A DNA stretch of 62,010 bases from Gammaproteobacteria bacterium (GCA_029884425.1 JAOUHV010000012.1:1-62010); one strand, 5' to 3'. Positions 1 through 11,007 are shown, counted from the stretch's first letter. Notes: a model not told the origin generated them from the sequence alone. Numbers and translations are program-made.

Positions 1-1062
1 ATGCGCCTTGCCGGTTTTTGAGCCAGCCGATTCAATCACGTCAGGATAAATCGTGCCCTGTGCCAGCCACTTGGCTGCCTTCAGCTTGTTGGATTCTTCT
101 TCGAAAATTTTGACAAACAGATTGCCGATGATTTTGCGTTTTTTCTCGGGATCGTTTTCGCCGGCCAGCGCATCGAGGAAACGTTTTTCCGCGTCAACGC
201 GAATCACCTTCACCCCCATGTGCTGGGCAAAAGTCGCCATCACCTGATCACCTTCTTTGTGACGCAGCAAGCCGTTGTCGACAAACACGCAAGTCAGCTG
301 TTTGCCGATGGCCTTGTGCAGCAGCGCAGCCACCACGGAGGAATCAACACCGCCGGACAAACCGAGAATCACTTCGTCGCTGCCCACCTGTTCGCGAATG
401 GTGCGAATTGCATCTTCCGCGATGTTGCTGGAATTCCAATTGGCCTCACAGCCGCAGATCTCGTGCACAAAACGCTCGATAATGCGCTTGCCCTGACGGG
501 TATGCGTTACTTCCGGGTGGAACTGCACGCCGTAGAAATTTTTATCTTCGTTGGCAATACCGGCAATCGGTGCCGATTCAGTGGACGCCATCAGCTTGAA
601 ACCGGTCGGAATATCGCAGACGCGATCGCCGTGGCTCATCCACACGTCCAGCATGCCGTAGCCTTCGTCGGTGGTGTGATCTTCGATGTCCTTCAACAAA
701 CGAGTGTGGCCACGCGCGCGAACTTGCGCATAACCGTATTCGTGATGATCGGCGTTTTCCACTTTGCCGCCTAATTGCATCGCCATGGTCTGCATGCCGT
801 AGCAAATGCCAAACACCGGCACGCCCAGCTCAAACACCACTTGTGGTGCTTTGGGCGCATTGGCAGCGGTCGTGCTTTCAGGGCCGCCAGAAAGAATAAT
901 CCCCTTGGGCGCGAAGGCACGAATATCCGCCTCAGTCATATCCCAGGGATGCAGTTCGCAGTAAACACCGGCTTCGCGCACGCGACGGGCAATCAACTGC
1001 GTGTACTGCGAACCAAAATCCAGAATCAAAATACGATGGGCGTGAATGTCAGCGACGGTCAT
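1..1062 (-). CDS. guaA: GMP synthase (glutamine-hydrolysing), C-terminus cut by window edge
   Basis: Converts XMP to GMP using glutamine and ATP, the last step of guanine nucleotide synthesis in the cytoplasm. The 354 visible codons start at an ATG at 1062 and run off the left edge in frame. The N-terminal class I amidotransferase domain shows the nucleophile loop GICYGMQ and the His-Glu pair in QFHPEVTHT. It is followed by the ATP-pyrophosphatase loop [10 protein letters not shown]. The C-terminal dimerisation domain lies outside the window. It follows guaB on the same strand after 68 bp, the usual guaBA order, but a strong hairpin sits between them. Identification is secure. Confidence 0.97.
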   Translation of the reverse strand, partial: MTVADIHAHRILILDFGSQYTQLIARRVREAGVYCELHPWDMTEADIRAFAPKGIILSGGPESTTAANAPKAPQVVFELGVPVFGICYGMQTMAMQLGGKVENADHHEYGYAQVRARGHTRLLKDIEDHTTDEGYGMLDVWMSHGDRVCDIPTGFKLMASTESAPIAGIANEDKNFYGVQFHPEVTHTRQGKRIIERFVHEICGCEANWNSSNIAEDAIRTIREQVGSDEVILGLSGGVDSSVVAALLHKAIGKQLTCVFVDNGLLRHKEGDQVMATFAQHMGVKVIRVDAEKRFLDALAGENDPEKKRKIIGNLFVKIFEEESNKLKAAKWLAQGTIYPDVIESAGSKTGKAH

Positions 1063-1098
1063 ACACTTTCTCTAAAAAATTCGAAGGTCAAAAAGCAA

Positions 1099-1120
1099 AC
1101 CGCGGGCCTTAGCCCGCGGT
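1099..1120 (-). terminator. Hairpin between guaB and guaA, possible terminator or attenuator
   Basis: A perfect 9-bp stem (ACCGCGGGC / GCCCGCGGT) with a 4-nt loop lies just past the guaB stop. On the transcribed strand it is followed by a T-rich run, TTTGCTTTTT. It has the form of an intrinsic terminator. Because guaA follows 37 bp later without an evident promoter of its own, partial termination is the likelier role. The effect on transcription is inferred. Confidence 0.6.
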
Positions 1121-1130
1121 GTGTGCTGCA

Positions 1131-2658
<1,528 letters not shown>

Positions 2659-2758
2659 CCAGCAAGCCAAACGAGGCGGGGTTATTAAAACTGGTCAAGC
2701 CTCCCCGGCGCGTACTACTATTGGTTCAAACCCGATGTTTTCACAGGAGATTAACTCG

Positions 2759-3076
2759 ATGAAATACGTCCTGCCACTGCTGGCTGCGATACTGCTGGCC
2801 GCTTGCGCAACCACTCCCAGCGGCCCGCCGCCGCCCAAATTCACCCTGCAACAGGTCACCGAAGCCATTCAACTGGCCCAGGCAGCCATCAAAAAATCCA
2901 GCGCAGCCGGCAACGAGTGGCGCGATGCCAGCAAATTGCTTGGCCAGGCCAAAATGGCCGCTGAAAATGGCGAATACGATGACGCCATGCGCTATGCCGA
3001 ACTGGCCCGCCAACAGGGTGAACTGGCCTATCAACAGGCCCAGGATCAAAAGCTCGCAAAACCTTGGCTGTTCTAA
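2759..3076 (+). CDS. Small DUF4398-like lipoprotein
   Basis: A 105-residue predicted lipoprotein. The start at 2759 is chosen because CAGGAG lies 8-13 bases upstream and the product begins with a typical signal, MKYVLPLLAAILLAAC, whose lipobox ends in Cys16. After a Pro-rich spacer the rest is helical and rich in Ala and Gln (residues ~30-95), resembling DUF4398 proteins, small outer-membrane-associated lipoproteins of unknown function. It lies between divergent guaB and downstream xseA, 28 bp from xseA, so the two may be cotranscribed. Function unknown. Confidence 0.75.
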   Translation: MKYVLPLLAAILLAACATTPSGPPPPKFTLQQVTEAIQLAQAAIKKSSAAGNEWRDASKLLGQAKMAAENGEYDDAMRYAELARQQGELAYQQAQDQKLAKPWLF

Positions 3077-3104
3077 ACACCCCCTCTTTTTGATTGGCTA
3101 GACA

Positions 3105-4439
3105 ATGCAGCAACGGCATATTTTTCAGGTTTCCGAACTCAACCGCGACGTGCGCCAACTGCTGGAAAGCGGCTTTGCGCTGGTCTGGCTACAAGGCGAA
3201 CTGTCCAACTTCACCGCCCACGGCTCAGGCCACTGGTATTTCAGCCTCAAGGACGCCAAGGCGCAAATCAGCGCCGCCATGTTCAACATGAAAAACCGCT
3301 TGGTCAACTTTCAGCCGCGCAGCGGCATGGAAGTGGTCGTCCGCGCCCGCGTTACCCTGTACGAGCCGCAAGGCCGATTTCAAATTGTGGTCGAGCACAT
3401 GGAAGAAGCCGGCAGCGGCGCGCTGCAACGATTGTTCGAGGAATTAAAAGCCAAGCTGCAAGCCGAGGGGCTATTTGCCACTGAACGCAAAAGACCATTG
3501 CCGGCCATGCCGCAACAAATCGGCGTTATTACCTCGCCCACCGGCGCAGCGATTCGGGACATACTCACCACCTTGCAACGGCGCTGTGCCAGCCTGCCGG
3601 TGATGATTTATCCGGTGTTGGTGCAGGGCGATCAAGCCGCAGCCCAGATTGCACGCACCATTGCCCTGGCCAATCAGCGTAACGAATGCGACGTGCTGAT
3701 TCTCGCCCGCGGCGGTGGCAGCATTGAAGATTTGTGGCCATTCAATGACGAACGTGTCGCCCGCGCAATTGCTGCCAGCGACATTCCGCTGGTATGCGGC
3801 GTGGGTCACGAAGTGGATTTCACCATCGCTGATTTTGTCGCCGATTATCGCGCCGCCACGCCCACTGCAGCCGCAGAAATTTGCAGCCCGGACCAAACCT
3901 TTCTGCAAAAACGCCTTGATCAGCAACAGCAAGCGCTGCAGCGATTATTGCAGCACCATCTGCAACGTGCCGGCGAACGCCTCGCACACGTACGCGCGCG
4001 ACTGCAAAGTCCTGCGCGCCGCGTGCAGGATCAACAGCAACGTCTTGACGAGTTACAGCAGCGCTTAAGTCGCGCCACATTGGCGCGCCTGCGTCATGAT
4101 CAACACCGTCTCGGCCAAAGCCGGGCACAGCTCCTGCAACACGCACCAGCGCAAACGCTGGCCACACTGACATTGCGGAACCAGCAATTGCAGCAACAAT
4201 TGTCACGGGCAATGAGCAAGGTCGTCACTGGCCACAGGCAAACACTGGCGCAATTGATCCGCACCCTTAACGCGGTCAGTCCGCTGGCGACGCTGGAACG
4301 CGGTTATGCGATCAGTTTTCTGGCCGACGGCAAAACCGTCGTCACTGACGCCAGCCAATTGCAACCCGGCGATTTGATGCAAACCCGTCTGGCCCAAGGC
4401 CGGATCACATCTCAGGTAGTGGAGTGCAACGATGAATAG
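3105..4439 (+). CDS. xseA: Exodeoxyribonuclease VII large subunit
   Basis: Large subunit of exonuclease VII, which degrades single-stranded DNA from either end in mismatch repair and damage processing together with XseB (not in this window). At 444 residues it matches the family. An N-terminal OB-fold (about residues 5-100, with the VWLQGELSNF segment) is followed by the catalytic domain. That domain carries GVITSPTGAAIRD, the LARGGGSIEDLWPFNDE motif and GVGHEVDFTIADFVAD. A Gln/Arg-rich coiled coil fills residues ~265-400. Its 3' end overlaps the next gene by 8 bp, so they are translationally linked. Confidence 0.97.
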   Translation: MQQRHIFQVSELNRDVRQLLESGFALVWLQGELSNFTAHGSGHWYFSLKDAKAQISAAMFNMKNRLVNFQPRSGMEVVVRARVTLYEPQGRFQIVVEHMEEAGSGALQRLFEELKAKLQAEGLFATERKRPLPAMPQQIGVITSPTGAAIRDILTTLQRRCASLPVMIYPVLVQGDQAAAQIARTIALANQRNECDVLILARGGGSIEDLWPFNDERVARAIAASDIPLVCGVGHEVDFTIADFVADYRAATPTAAAEICSPDQTFLQKRLDQQQQALQRLLQHHLQRAGERLAHVRARLQSPARRVQDQQQRLDELQQRLSRATLARLRHDQHRLGQSRAQLLQHAPAQTLATLTLRNQQLQQQLSRAMSKVVTGHRQTLAQLIRTLNAVSPLATLERGYAISFLADGKTVVTDASQLQPGDLMQTRLAQGRITSQVVECNDE

Positions 4440-5238
4440 AATTTTGGTATCACTGCTGTTATTGCTGCCATCGCTGGCCATGGCGTTGCCGGAACAATCG
4501 CTGGTGCCCGGCGGCATCGCCATCATTGATCTGGGAAATGCGGCACAAAAACCCCAGGTCAAATACAACGACGACGCAGTAATGGTGATCAAAGCCAACG
4601 ATCAGTGGAAAGCCATCGTCGGCATCGGCCTGTCGGCAAAGTTGGGCGAGCACAGTATCGACGTTGAAAGTGCCGGGCAAGCCACCAGCAAAATCAGTTT
4701 TACTGTGGTCGACAAACAATACCTGACCCAACACCTGACCGTGAGCAAGCGTCACGTCAATCCCAATGAACAAGATATGAAACGCATCAACGCGGAAAAA
4801 GAACGCATTGGCGCGGCGTTCACTCACTGGAGTGACATTGACGCGGTGCCGCTGCAATTTAAGGTGCCCAGCCAGGGCGAAATGTCCAGCTCGTTTGGCC
4901 TGCGCCGTGTGTTCAACAACGAACCGCGCAATCCGCACAGCGGCATGGACATCGCGTCCCCCATGGGGGCCAGTGTCACCGCGCCCGCCGATGGCACGGT
5001 GATAGAGACCGGCGATTTTTTCTTTAACGGCAACACCGTGTTTATTGATCACGGCCAGGGCCTGATCACCATGTACTGCCACTTATCAAAAATCAGCGTT
5101 CAACCCGGGCAGAAAGTGCATACCGGCGATCTGCTGGGCAAGGTCGGTTCCACTGGGCGTGCGACCGGACCCCACTTGCACTGGACGGTCAGTTTGAATA
5201 ACGAACGAGTCGATCCCAAGCTGTTTCTGAAAAAATAA
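4432..5238 (+). CDS. Periplasmic LytM-type M23 metallopeptidase
   Basis: A 268-residue exported peptidase likely to cut peptidoglycan cross-links or to act on cell-wall hydrolases. A signal peptide covers residues 1-19 (MNRILVSLLLLLPSLAMA). The middle is a small beta-rich domain. The C-terminal M23 domain (about 155-265) keeps the zinc ligands HSGMD and HLHW, plus the upstream His in MYCHLSKI, so it should be active rather than an EnvC/NlpD-type degenerate factor. It overlaps xseA by 8 bp, an arrangement seen in other gammaproteobacteria. Convergent with the ABC transporter genes. Confidence 0.92.
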   Translation: MNRILVSLLLLLPSLAMALPEQSLVPGGIAIIDLGNAAQKPQVKYNDDAVMVIKANDQWKAIVGIGLSAKLGEHSIDVESAGQATSKISFTVVDKQYLTQHLTVSKRHVNPNEQDMKRINAEKERIGAAFTHWSDIDAVPLQFKVPSQGEMSSSFGLRRVFNNEPRNPHSGMDIASPMGASVTAPADGTVIETGDFFFNGNTVFIDHGQGLITMYCHLSKISVQPGQKVHTGDLLGKVGSTGRATGPHLHWTVSLNNERVDPKLFLKK

Positions 5239-5240
5239 TC

Positions 5241-5990
5241 TCAGGCAGGAAAATACCAGCGACCAGCGCGCTCCATGGCACAGCCATAGAGCCGTTGCAG
5301 ATTCTCTGCGGTAATCACGGATTCCACCGGACCATGCAGGATTTCATCAGCAAACATCAGCAGCGCCCGATCGCAAAAACGCAGTGCCAAATTGACATCG
5401 TGTAACACCAGCAGCGCGATTCCCTGTTCACGTTGCACCTTGGTCTGCACCTGCGCCATCAAACTTAGCTGGTGGGCAATGTCCAAATGATTCACCGGTT
5501 CATCCAGCAACAACAGCGGCGTTTGCTGCGCCAGCAGTTGGGCAAACTGCACCCGACGACGCTCGCCACCTGACAAGGTTTGCACATTGCGCTGGGCAAA
5601 ATCAGCCAAGCCCACTTGCTGCAACGCCTGCATCGCAATATCGATATCGTCCGCCGATTCCATTTGCCAGCGCGACAAATACGGATGACGGCCAATCAAC
5701 ACCGTGTCCAGCACACTGGCAGGAAACGCCTGCTCAGGCTCCTGCAGCAACAGCGCCATTTGTTTTGCCCGCGTCGACAATGGGCATTGTTGCAGCGGTT
5801 GTCCATGCAGGCGAACCTCGCCTTCACCCGGCGACGCCAACCCCGCCAGGGTCAGCAGCAAACTGGTTTTCCCCACACCGTTTTGGCCCAGCAGCGCCCA
5901 GCACTCGCCAGCATTGGCCTGCCAGGTCAAGGGCTGACACAGCGGCTTGCCATCCACGCTCACGACCAAATCATGACAACTGAGCATCAT
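5241..5990 (-). CDS. ABC transporter ATP-binding protein, cobalamin/Fe3+-siderophore type
   Basis: A 249-residue ATPase of the BtuD/FecE class that powers import of a metal chelate. Walker A is GQNGVGKTSLL, the signature is LSGGERRRVQ, and Walker B is LLLLDEPVNHLD, followed by the switch His in LVLHDVN. Its start overlaps the permease stop by 4 bp (ATGA). No substrate-binding protein or TonB-dependent receptor is nearby, so the substrate (B12 or siderophore) cannot be assigned. The length and position next to a FecCD permease fit btuD, but that symbol would be a guess. Confidence 0.9.
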   Translation of the reverse strand: MMLSCHDLVVSVDGKPLCQPLTWQANAGECWALLGQNGVGKTSLLLTLAGLASPGEGEVRLHGQPLQQCPLSTRAKQMALLLQEPEQAFPASVLDTVLIGRHPYLSRWQMESADDIDIAMQALQQVGLADFAQRNVQTLSGGERRRVQFAQLLAQQTPLLLLDEPVNHLDIAHQLSLMAQVQTKVQREQGIALLVLHDVNLALRFCDRALLMFADEILHGPVESVITAENLQRLYGCAMERAGRWYFPA

Positions 5991-6982
5991 AGGCGGTGAG
6001 TCCGGTTCAGCAACAACAGGAACAGCGGCACGCCAACCAGCGCGGTAATCACGCCCACCGGCAGCTGCTCTGGTGCAATCACGGTACGCGCCAAAGTGTC
6101 AGCCAGCAACACCAGCAGCGCACCGGCAAATACCGATGCCGGCAGCAAAATCCGGTGATCGCTGCCCACCAGCAAACGCATCAGGTGCGGCACGATCAGC
6201 CCAACAAAACCGACGCTGCCGGCCAGCGACACTGCCGCTCCTGCCAACAGCGACGCCAGAAAATAAATCGCGTAGCGCAGCCTGCGCACGTTAACACCAA
6301 GCGCACTGGCCCGCAGTTCGCCATAGGCCAGCACATTAAGTTCACGGGCAAGCATCCACGCCAGCAGCGTCCCCACCAGCAACACTGCCAATGCCAATCC
6401 CGGTTCGGTCACGTGCGACAAGTCGCCCATCAACCAGAACAACATGCCGCGCAAATTATTGTCTGCCGCCACCGCCAGCACGAAACTGATCAACGCCCCC
6501 CAGCCGGCCGCCACCACCACACCGGTGAGCAACAAACGGGTCGGCGTCCAACTGCCACGACCATGCGCCAAGGCAAACACCAGCAACATCGACAGCAGCG
6601 CGCCAGCAAAACTGCCCAGGGTCAGCAACCAGGTCGCCGTTCCCAGCGACAAACACAACAGCGCCACCAGCGAGGCACCACCAGACACGCCGAGCACATA
6701 GGGGTCGGCCAGTGGATTGCGCAGCAATACCTGCATCAGCGCCCCGGCCAGGGCCAACAGACCGCCCGTCGCCAGTGCTGCCAGCGCACGCGGCAGGCGC
6801 AATTCGTTCACCACCGTCGCCGCCATGCTCGACTCGTCGCCCAGCAACACCCACCAGACATCGGTAAAACTCAGCGACACGCTGCCTGTGGCCAGCGATA
6901 GCAGCAATGCGCCGAGGCACAACGCCGCCAGCGTCAACAGAATCAGACTATAGCGCGCTAGCGCAGACTGATGTGCGGCCAT
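5987..6982 (-). CDS. ABC transporter permease, BtuC/FecCD family
   Basis: A 331-residue inner-membrane permease with about ten hydrophobic segments. It shows family marks such as RLPRALAALATGGLLALAG, NPLADPYVLG and the C-terminal GSVGFVGLIVPHLMRLL (coupling region). The ATG at 6982 is chosen because the protein then begins MAAHQSALARYSLILL; a longer in-frame extension would only be antisense sequence. The first 25 bp overlap the 3' end of the HAD phosphatase gene, so the HAD, permease and ATPase genes are probably one transcript. It imports vitamin B12 or an iron chelate with the adjacent ATPase. Confidence 0.9.
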   Translation of the reverse strand: MAAHQSALARYSLILLTLAALCLGALLLSLATGSVSLSFTDVWWVLLGDESSMAATVVNELRLPRALAALATGGLLALAGALMQVLLRNPLADPYVLGVSGGASLVALLCLSLGTATWLLTLGSFAGALLSMLLVFALAHGRGSWTPTRLLLTGVVVAAGWGALISFVLAVAADNNLRGMLFWLMGDLSHVTEPGLALAVLLVGTLLAWMLARELNVLAYGELRASALGVNVRRLRYAIYFLASLLAGAAVSLAGSVGFVGLIVPHLMRLLVGSDHRILLPASVFAGALLVLLADTLARTVIAPEQLPVGVITALVGVPLFLLLLNRTHRL

Positions 6983-7611
6983 CCCTGCTTCTCGGCCTCG
7001 CTGGCCAGTTTGGGATCGGCGTCCACCGCCACCGCATTGGTCACGCGGCGCAGCAGGGGCAAATCGTTGTGCGAATCGCTGTAAAACCAGGCACCGTTCA
7101 AATCTGCCTGATTTTGCTGCAGCCATTCAGTCAGACGCACCACCTTGCCCTCCTGAAAACAAGGCGTACCGGCAACGCGACCGGTGTAGCGATCACCTAC
7201 CATTTCCGGGTCAGTCGCCAGCAGGTGCGGCACGCCCAACAGTTCGGCAATGGGCTCGGTGATAAAACGGTTGGTAGCGGTGATAATCATCAGCGTGTCA
7301 CCGGCCTGACGATGTTTGGCGAGAATCTCCGACGACTTGGCGGCAATCATGGGGCGAATTTTCTGTTCAATGAACTGCGCACGCCAGGCATGCAGTTGCG
7401 CCAGCGGGTGTTCACTCAAGGGTTTGAGACTAAAAGCAAGGAACTCAAAAATATCCAGCGTACCCGCTTTATATTCCTGGTAGAAGCGCTCGTTTTCCGC
7501 GCCATAGGTGTCGGCGTCCACCACACCCAGCTCCACCAAAAACTCGCCCCAGGTGGCATCGCTGTCACCCGCCAGCAAGGTATTATCCAAATCAAAAATC
7601 GCCAGTGCCAC
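6958..7611 (-). CDS. HAD-IB family phosphatase (SerB-like)
   Basis: A 217-residue haloacid dehalogenase-superfamily phosphatase. Motif I is AIFDLDNTLL (nucleophile Asp and general-acid Asp), motif II is IITATN, and motif IV is FYSDSHNDLPLL. A helical cap lies at about residues 20-90. The GTG at 7611 is taken as start because it puts motif I at residues 4-8 and has GAGGGTGG just upstream; sequence farther upstream is only antisense to the divergent intergenic region and rppH. It is divergent from rppH-ptsP, the same neighbourhood as PA0335-PA0337 in Pseudomonas aeruginosa. The substrate is unknown; such proteins are often annotated as phosphoserine or histidinol-phosphate phosphatases. Confidence 0.88.
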   Translation of the reverse strand: MALAIFDLDNTLLAGDSDATWGEFLVELGVVDADTYGAENERFYQEYKAGTLDIFEFLAFSLKPLSEHPLAQLHAWRAQFIEQKIRPMIAAKSSEILAKHRQAGDTLMIITATNRFITEPIAELLGVPHLLATDPEMVGDRYTGRVAGTPCFQEGKVVRLTEWLQQNQADLNGAWFYSDSHNDLPLLRRVTNAVAVDADPKLASEAEKQGWPHISLR

Positions 7612-7770
7612 AACCACCCTCGCTGTAAACAAACCAAAACCAGTGGCGCATTCTACCCACAGCCCCCTGACAACACCACCCGCCCCCGTACAATACTTCG
7701 CCAAGGCCGGTAATCCCAGCAACATCATAAGGTTGCCCGATGGCGCTGCTTGTGGAAGAATGGAATCATT

Positions 7771-8283
7771 ATGAACGTAAGCCGCAAATCCAATTCGCTG
7801 ATCGATGAAAACGGATACCGCCTCAATGTGGGCATTATCCTGTGCAATCAGCATCACCAACTGTTGTGGGCTCGCCGCATCGGCCAGGAGGCGTGGCAAT
7901 TCCCTCAGGGTGGCGTTCGCCCCCGGGAATCCGCCGAGCAGGCTTTGTTCCGCGAATTGCACGAGGAAGTGGGACTGGAACCACCGCAAGTGGAAATTCT
8001 GGGCACCACCAGCGACTGGCTGCATTACCAACTGCCCGAGCGCCTGATTCGCTATAGCAGCAAACCGCTGTGCATTGGCCAGAAGCAACGCTGGTTCTTG
8101 CTGCGTTTGCTCGGTTCTGACCACGATATTCGCCTGGATCGCGCCGAAAAACCGGAATTTGATCACTGGAAGTGGGTTGACTACTGGCAGCCGCTCAGCG
8201 AAGTGGTAGACTTCAAGCGAGACGTGTATCAACGTGCGCTTGCCGAACTCGAACCACTGTTACGCCAACCGCGCGCCTCCTGA
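7771..8283 (+). CDS. rppH: RNA pyrophosphohydrolase (Nudix)
   Basis: Removes pyrophosphate from the 5' end of transcripts and so triggers RNase E-dependent decay. The Nudix box [20 protein letters not shown] with the following VGL is intact. The family marks [21 protein letters not shown] and WKWVDYW are present. The start at 7771 (MNVSRKSN) gives 170 residues, within the normal range; an upstream in-frame ATG at 7750 has no better ribosome site. It is followed 73 bp later by ptsP on the same strand, a conserved pairing in gammaproteobacteria. Confidence 0.95.
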   Translation: MNVSRKSNSLIDENGYRLNVGIILCNQHHQLLWARRIGQEAWQFPQGGVRPRESAEQALFRELHEEVGLEPPQVEILGTTSDWLHYQLPERLIRYSSKPLCIGQKQRWFLLRLLGSDHDIRLDRAEKPEFDHWKWVDYWQPLSEVVDFKRDVYQRALAELEPLLRQPRAS

Positions 8284-8356
8284 TACCCGCTTCGCCGTCG
8301 GTGCGCAGCAACTGGACGGTTCATACCAACGATCGCCAACCCTGGAAGTCTTTAGC

Positions 8357-10624
8357 TTGTTCGACACCTTACGTCGCATAGTGCAGGAAGTTAACAGTGC
8401 CGAGAATCTGGATGAGGCACTGGAAACCATCACCCGTCGCGTCAAAGAGGTGATGCAAACCAACGTTTGCTCTATCTACCTGACGGATCCGCAGACCGGC
8501 AACAACCTGCTCATGGCGACAGACGGTTTGAATCCAGATGCCGTCCATCACGTCAATCTGGAACCAGGCGAAGGTCTGGTGGGCATGGTGACCAGCCGCA
8601 GCGAGCCGGTCAACCTTGAAGACGCAGCCAGCCACCCTGCCTACAAATACGTTCCCGAAACCGGCGAAGAACGCTACCACGGATTTTTGGGCGTCCCCAT
8701 CATCCATCACCGCAAGGTGCTGGGCGTGGTGGTGGTACAGCAGCTCACCAGTCGCCGCTTTGACGAAAACGATGAAACCCTGTTAGTCACTATCGCTGCA
8801 CAATTGGCCGGGGCCATTGCCCATGCGCAGGCCATCGGCGAAATCGACAAACTGCAAAACCAGGCGGTCAATGACAATCGGCCATTTCGCGGCCTGCCCG
8901 GCGCACCGGGCGTTGCCACCGGCACCGCGCTGGTGGTCTATCCGTCAGCGGATCTGGATGCTGTCCCCAACCGTCGCTGCAAAGACATTGAGGCTGAAAT
9001 CAAGGTATTCCACGCGGCAGTCATGGCTGTCCGTAGTGAGATCGGCGAAATCAAGGAGCAAGTCACCCACCTGCCCGAAGAAGATCAGGCCATTTTTGAC
9101 GCTTATCTGATGATGCTGCGCAGCAACAGCCTGATCAAAAAGACCGAGGAACGCATTCACCAGGGGTTCATGGCCTCCACCGCCCTGCGCGACACGGTGC
9201 GTGAGCAAATCCATGTTTTCGAGAGCATGTCAGATGACTATCTGGCGGACCGGGCACAAGACATCAAAGACCTGGGCCGACGCATATTGATGCACATCCA
9301 GTCGAAGAAACCCGGTCCTCGGGTATACCCAAACCGAACCATTTTGGTGGGCGAGGAACTGAGTGCCTCTACCCTCATGGAAGTGCCCAAGGATCAACTG
9401 GCCGGCGTGCTGTGCGCCAGCGGTTCCAGTTCGTCCCACGTCACGATTCTGGCCAAGGCAATGGGCATTCCCGCCGTCATGGGCGCGTCAGACCTGCCCA
9501 TCGGTAAAGTGGAAAACCATCACCTGATTCTTGATGGCTATCAGGGGATTGTTTATGTCAATCCGTCCAAAACTGTGCAGAACGAATATGCGCGCCTGAT
9601 CAAAGAAGAGGCCGAGCTGTCCAGCAACCTGGCCACACTCAAAGAACTGCCAGCGGAAACCCCTGACGGCCACCAGATTCCGCTGTACGTGAACTCTGGC
9701 CTGCTGTCCGACCTGAACAATTTCGTCGACAGTGGCGCCCAGGGCATCGGCCTGTACCGCACCGAATTTCCGTTCATGATTCGCGACCGTTTTCCCGGCG
9801 AAGAAGAACAACTACACATTTATCGACAAATTCTTCAGGACATGGCCCCCAAGCCGGTGGTGCTGCGCACCCTGGACATTGGCGGTGACAAAAACATTCC
9901 GTATTTTCCAATCAAGGAAGACAATCCCTTCCTCGGCTGGCGCGGTATCCGTATCAGCCTGGATCACCCGGAAATTTTCGTCACCCAATTGCGCGCCATG
10001 ATGCGCGCCAGTGATGGGCTGGACAACCTACACATTTTGTTGCCTATGATCAGCTCGGTCAGTGAAGTGCAGGACGCCGGACAACTAATCCGCCGCACCC
10101 ATGCTGATTTGGTAAGCGAAGGTTTCGACCAAATTCCCATGCCGCGCGTTGGCGCGATGATTGAAGTCCCGTCGGCGGTTTATCAGACGCGCTCCATTGC
10201 CAAACACGTAGACTACTTGTCCATCGGCACCAACGATTTGGTGCAGTACCTATTGGCGGTGGATCGCAACAACCCCAACGTCGCTGCGCTGTACAACAAC
10301 TTGCATCCGGCAGTGATTGAAGCGGTTCATCATGTCATCACCACCGGCCAACAACACGGCGTACCGGTGAGCGTCTGCGGCGAAATGGCCGGCGATCCGG
10401 CAGCGGCCATTTTGTTGCTGGGCATGGGCATAGACAGCTTGAGCATGAGCGTCATCGCCCTGCCCCGCATCAAGTGGGTCATCCGCAGCGTCACTCAGAA
10501 AAAAGCCAAACAGCTGCTACAGCAAGCTCTGACCCTAGACGATCCGAAAGAAATTCGCCAATTGCTGGTGGATGAACTGGACAAACAAGGCTTGGGCGGT
10601 TTGATTCGCCCCGGCAAGCACTAA
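8357..10624 (+). CDS. ptsP: Phosphoenolpyruvate-protein phosphotransferase of the nitrogen PTS
   Basis: Enzyme I-Ntr takes phosphate from PEP and passes it to NPr, linking nitrogen state (glutamine sensed by the GAF domain) to regulation. Order: GAF domain (about 1-160), PEP-utiliser N-terminal helical domain, swivelling domain with the phosphorylated His in SSSSHVTILAKAMG, and a C-terminal TIM barrel with GLYRTEFPF, SIGTNDLVQYLLAVDR and catalytic Cys in VCGEMAGDP. I place the start at the TTG at 8357 (product begins LFDTLRRIVQEV) because TGGAAG lies 8 bases upstream. The resulting 755 residues match Pseudomonas PtsP; the longer reading would overlap rppH by 50 bp. Confidence 0.95.
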   Translation: MFDTLRRIVQEVNSAENLDEALETITRRVKEVMQTNVCSIYLTDPQTGNNLLMATDGLNPDAVHHVNLEPGEGLVGMVTSRSEPVNLEDAASHPAYKYVPETGEERYHGFLGVPIIHHRKVLGVVVVQQLTSRRFDENDETLLVTIAAQLAGAIAHAQAIGEIDKLQNQAVNDNRPFRGLPGAPGVATGTALVVYPSADLDAVPNRRCKDIEAEIKVFHAAVMAVRSEIGEIKEQVTHLPEEDQAIFDAYLMMLRSNSLIKKTEERIHQGFMASTALRDTVREQIHVFESMSDDYLADRAQDIKDLGRRILMHIQSKKPGPRVYPNRTILVGEELSASTLMEVPKDQLAGVLCASGSSSSHVTILAKAMGIPAVMGASDLPIGKVENHHLILDGYQGIVYVNPSKTVQNEYARLIKEEAELSSNLATLKELPAETPDGHQIPLYVNSGLLSDLNNFVDSGAQGIGLYRTEFPFMIRDRFPGEEEQLHIYRQILQDMAPKPVVLRTLDIGGDKNIPYFPIKEDNPFLGWRGIRISLDHPEIFVTQLRAMMRASDGLDNLHILLPMISSVSEVQDAGQLIRRTHADLVSEGFDQIPMPRVGAMIEVPSAVYQTRSIAKHVDYLSIGTNDLVQYLLAVDRNNPNVAALYNNLHPAVIEAVHHVITTGQQHGVPVSVCGEMAGDPAAAILLLGMGIDSLSMSVIALPRIKWVIRSVTQKKAKQLLQQALTLDDPKEIRQLLVDELDKQGLGGLIRPGKH

Positions 10625-10626
10625 CG

Positions 10627-11007
10627 CTAAAAAATTCCCGCGTTGCGCTGTTCCTGACGGACATAGGCCACCACGTGCCCGGTCATCTCCGGCGTCACGT
10701 CTGGCTGCGTGGGCATGTTGCCAAAATGCCAATGATGTTGAAGCACGCCACTGCGTACTGCCTGATAAAAAGCCAGGTCAGCGTGATGATCCGGGCGATA
10801 CACCTCGTTAATCAACGGCGGTCCCTTCAGCGCATTGCCACGCAAATTCTGTCCATGACAAACGGCACAATGCTGCTGATAAATCTGCCGCCCTAACGTT
10901 GCATCCGCCTGAAAATTCGGCGGCGGTAAAAAAGGCTCTGGTTTGCTGCAGGCAAACAAACTGATTCCCAGCAACAGCGTTATCACCGATCTCGCAAGCC
11001 ACGCCAT
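10627..11007 (-). CDS. Monohaem cytochrome c lipoprotein
   Basis: A 126-residue envelope protein with a lipobox in LLLGISLFAC (Cys20) and one haem-binding motif, CAVCH. Downstream Met residues (GNMPTQP or PEMTGH) could be the distal haem ligand. It fits the class I cytochrome c fold and probably carries electrons in the periplasm, anchored to a membrane. It is convergent with ptsP (2 bp between stops) and divergent from gluQ. No oxidase or dehydrogenase genes are close, so its partner is unknown. Confidence 0.9.
   Translation of the reverse strand: MAWLARSVITLLLGISLFACSKPEPFLPPPNFQADATLGRQIYQQHCAVCHGQNLRGNALKGPPLINEVYRPDHHADLAFYQAVRSGVLQHHWHFGNMPTQPDVTPEMTGHVVAYVRQEQRNAGIF

Noticed and set aside
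5996-6901. Gln/His-rich 301-codon open frame on the plus strand
   Set aside because: It lies wholly antisense to the ABC permease gene, has a biased composition typical of the reverse strand of a Leu/Ala-rich gene, and shows no domain or ribosome site.
7612-8232. N-terminal extension of the HAD phosphatase to an ATG at 8232
   Set aside because: The extra ~207 residues are antisense to rppH and the intergenic region, whereas the GTG at 7611 puts HAD motif I at the usual N-terminal place with a ribosome site.
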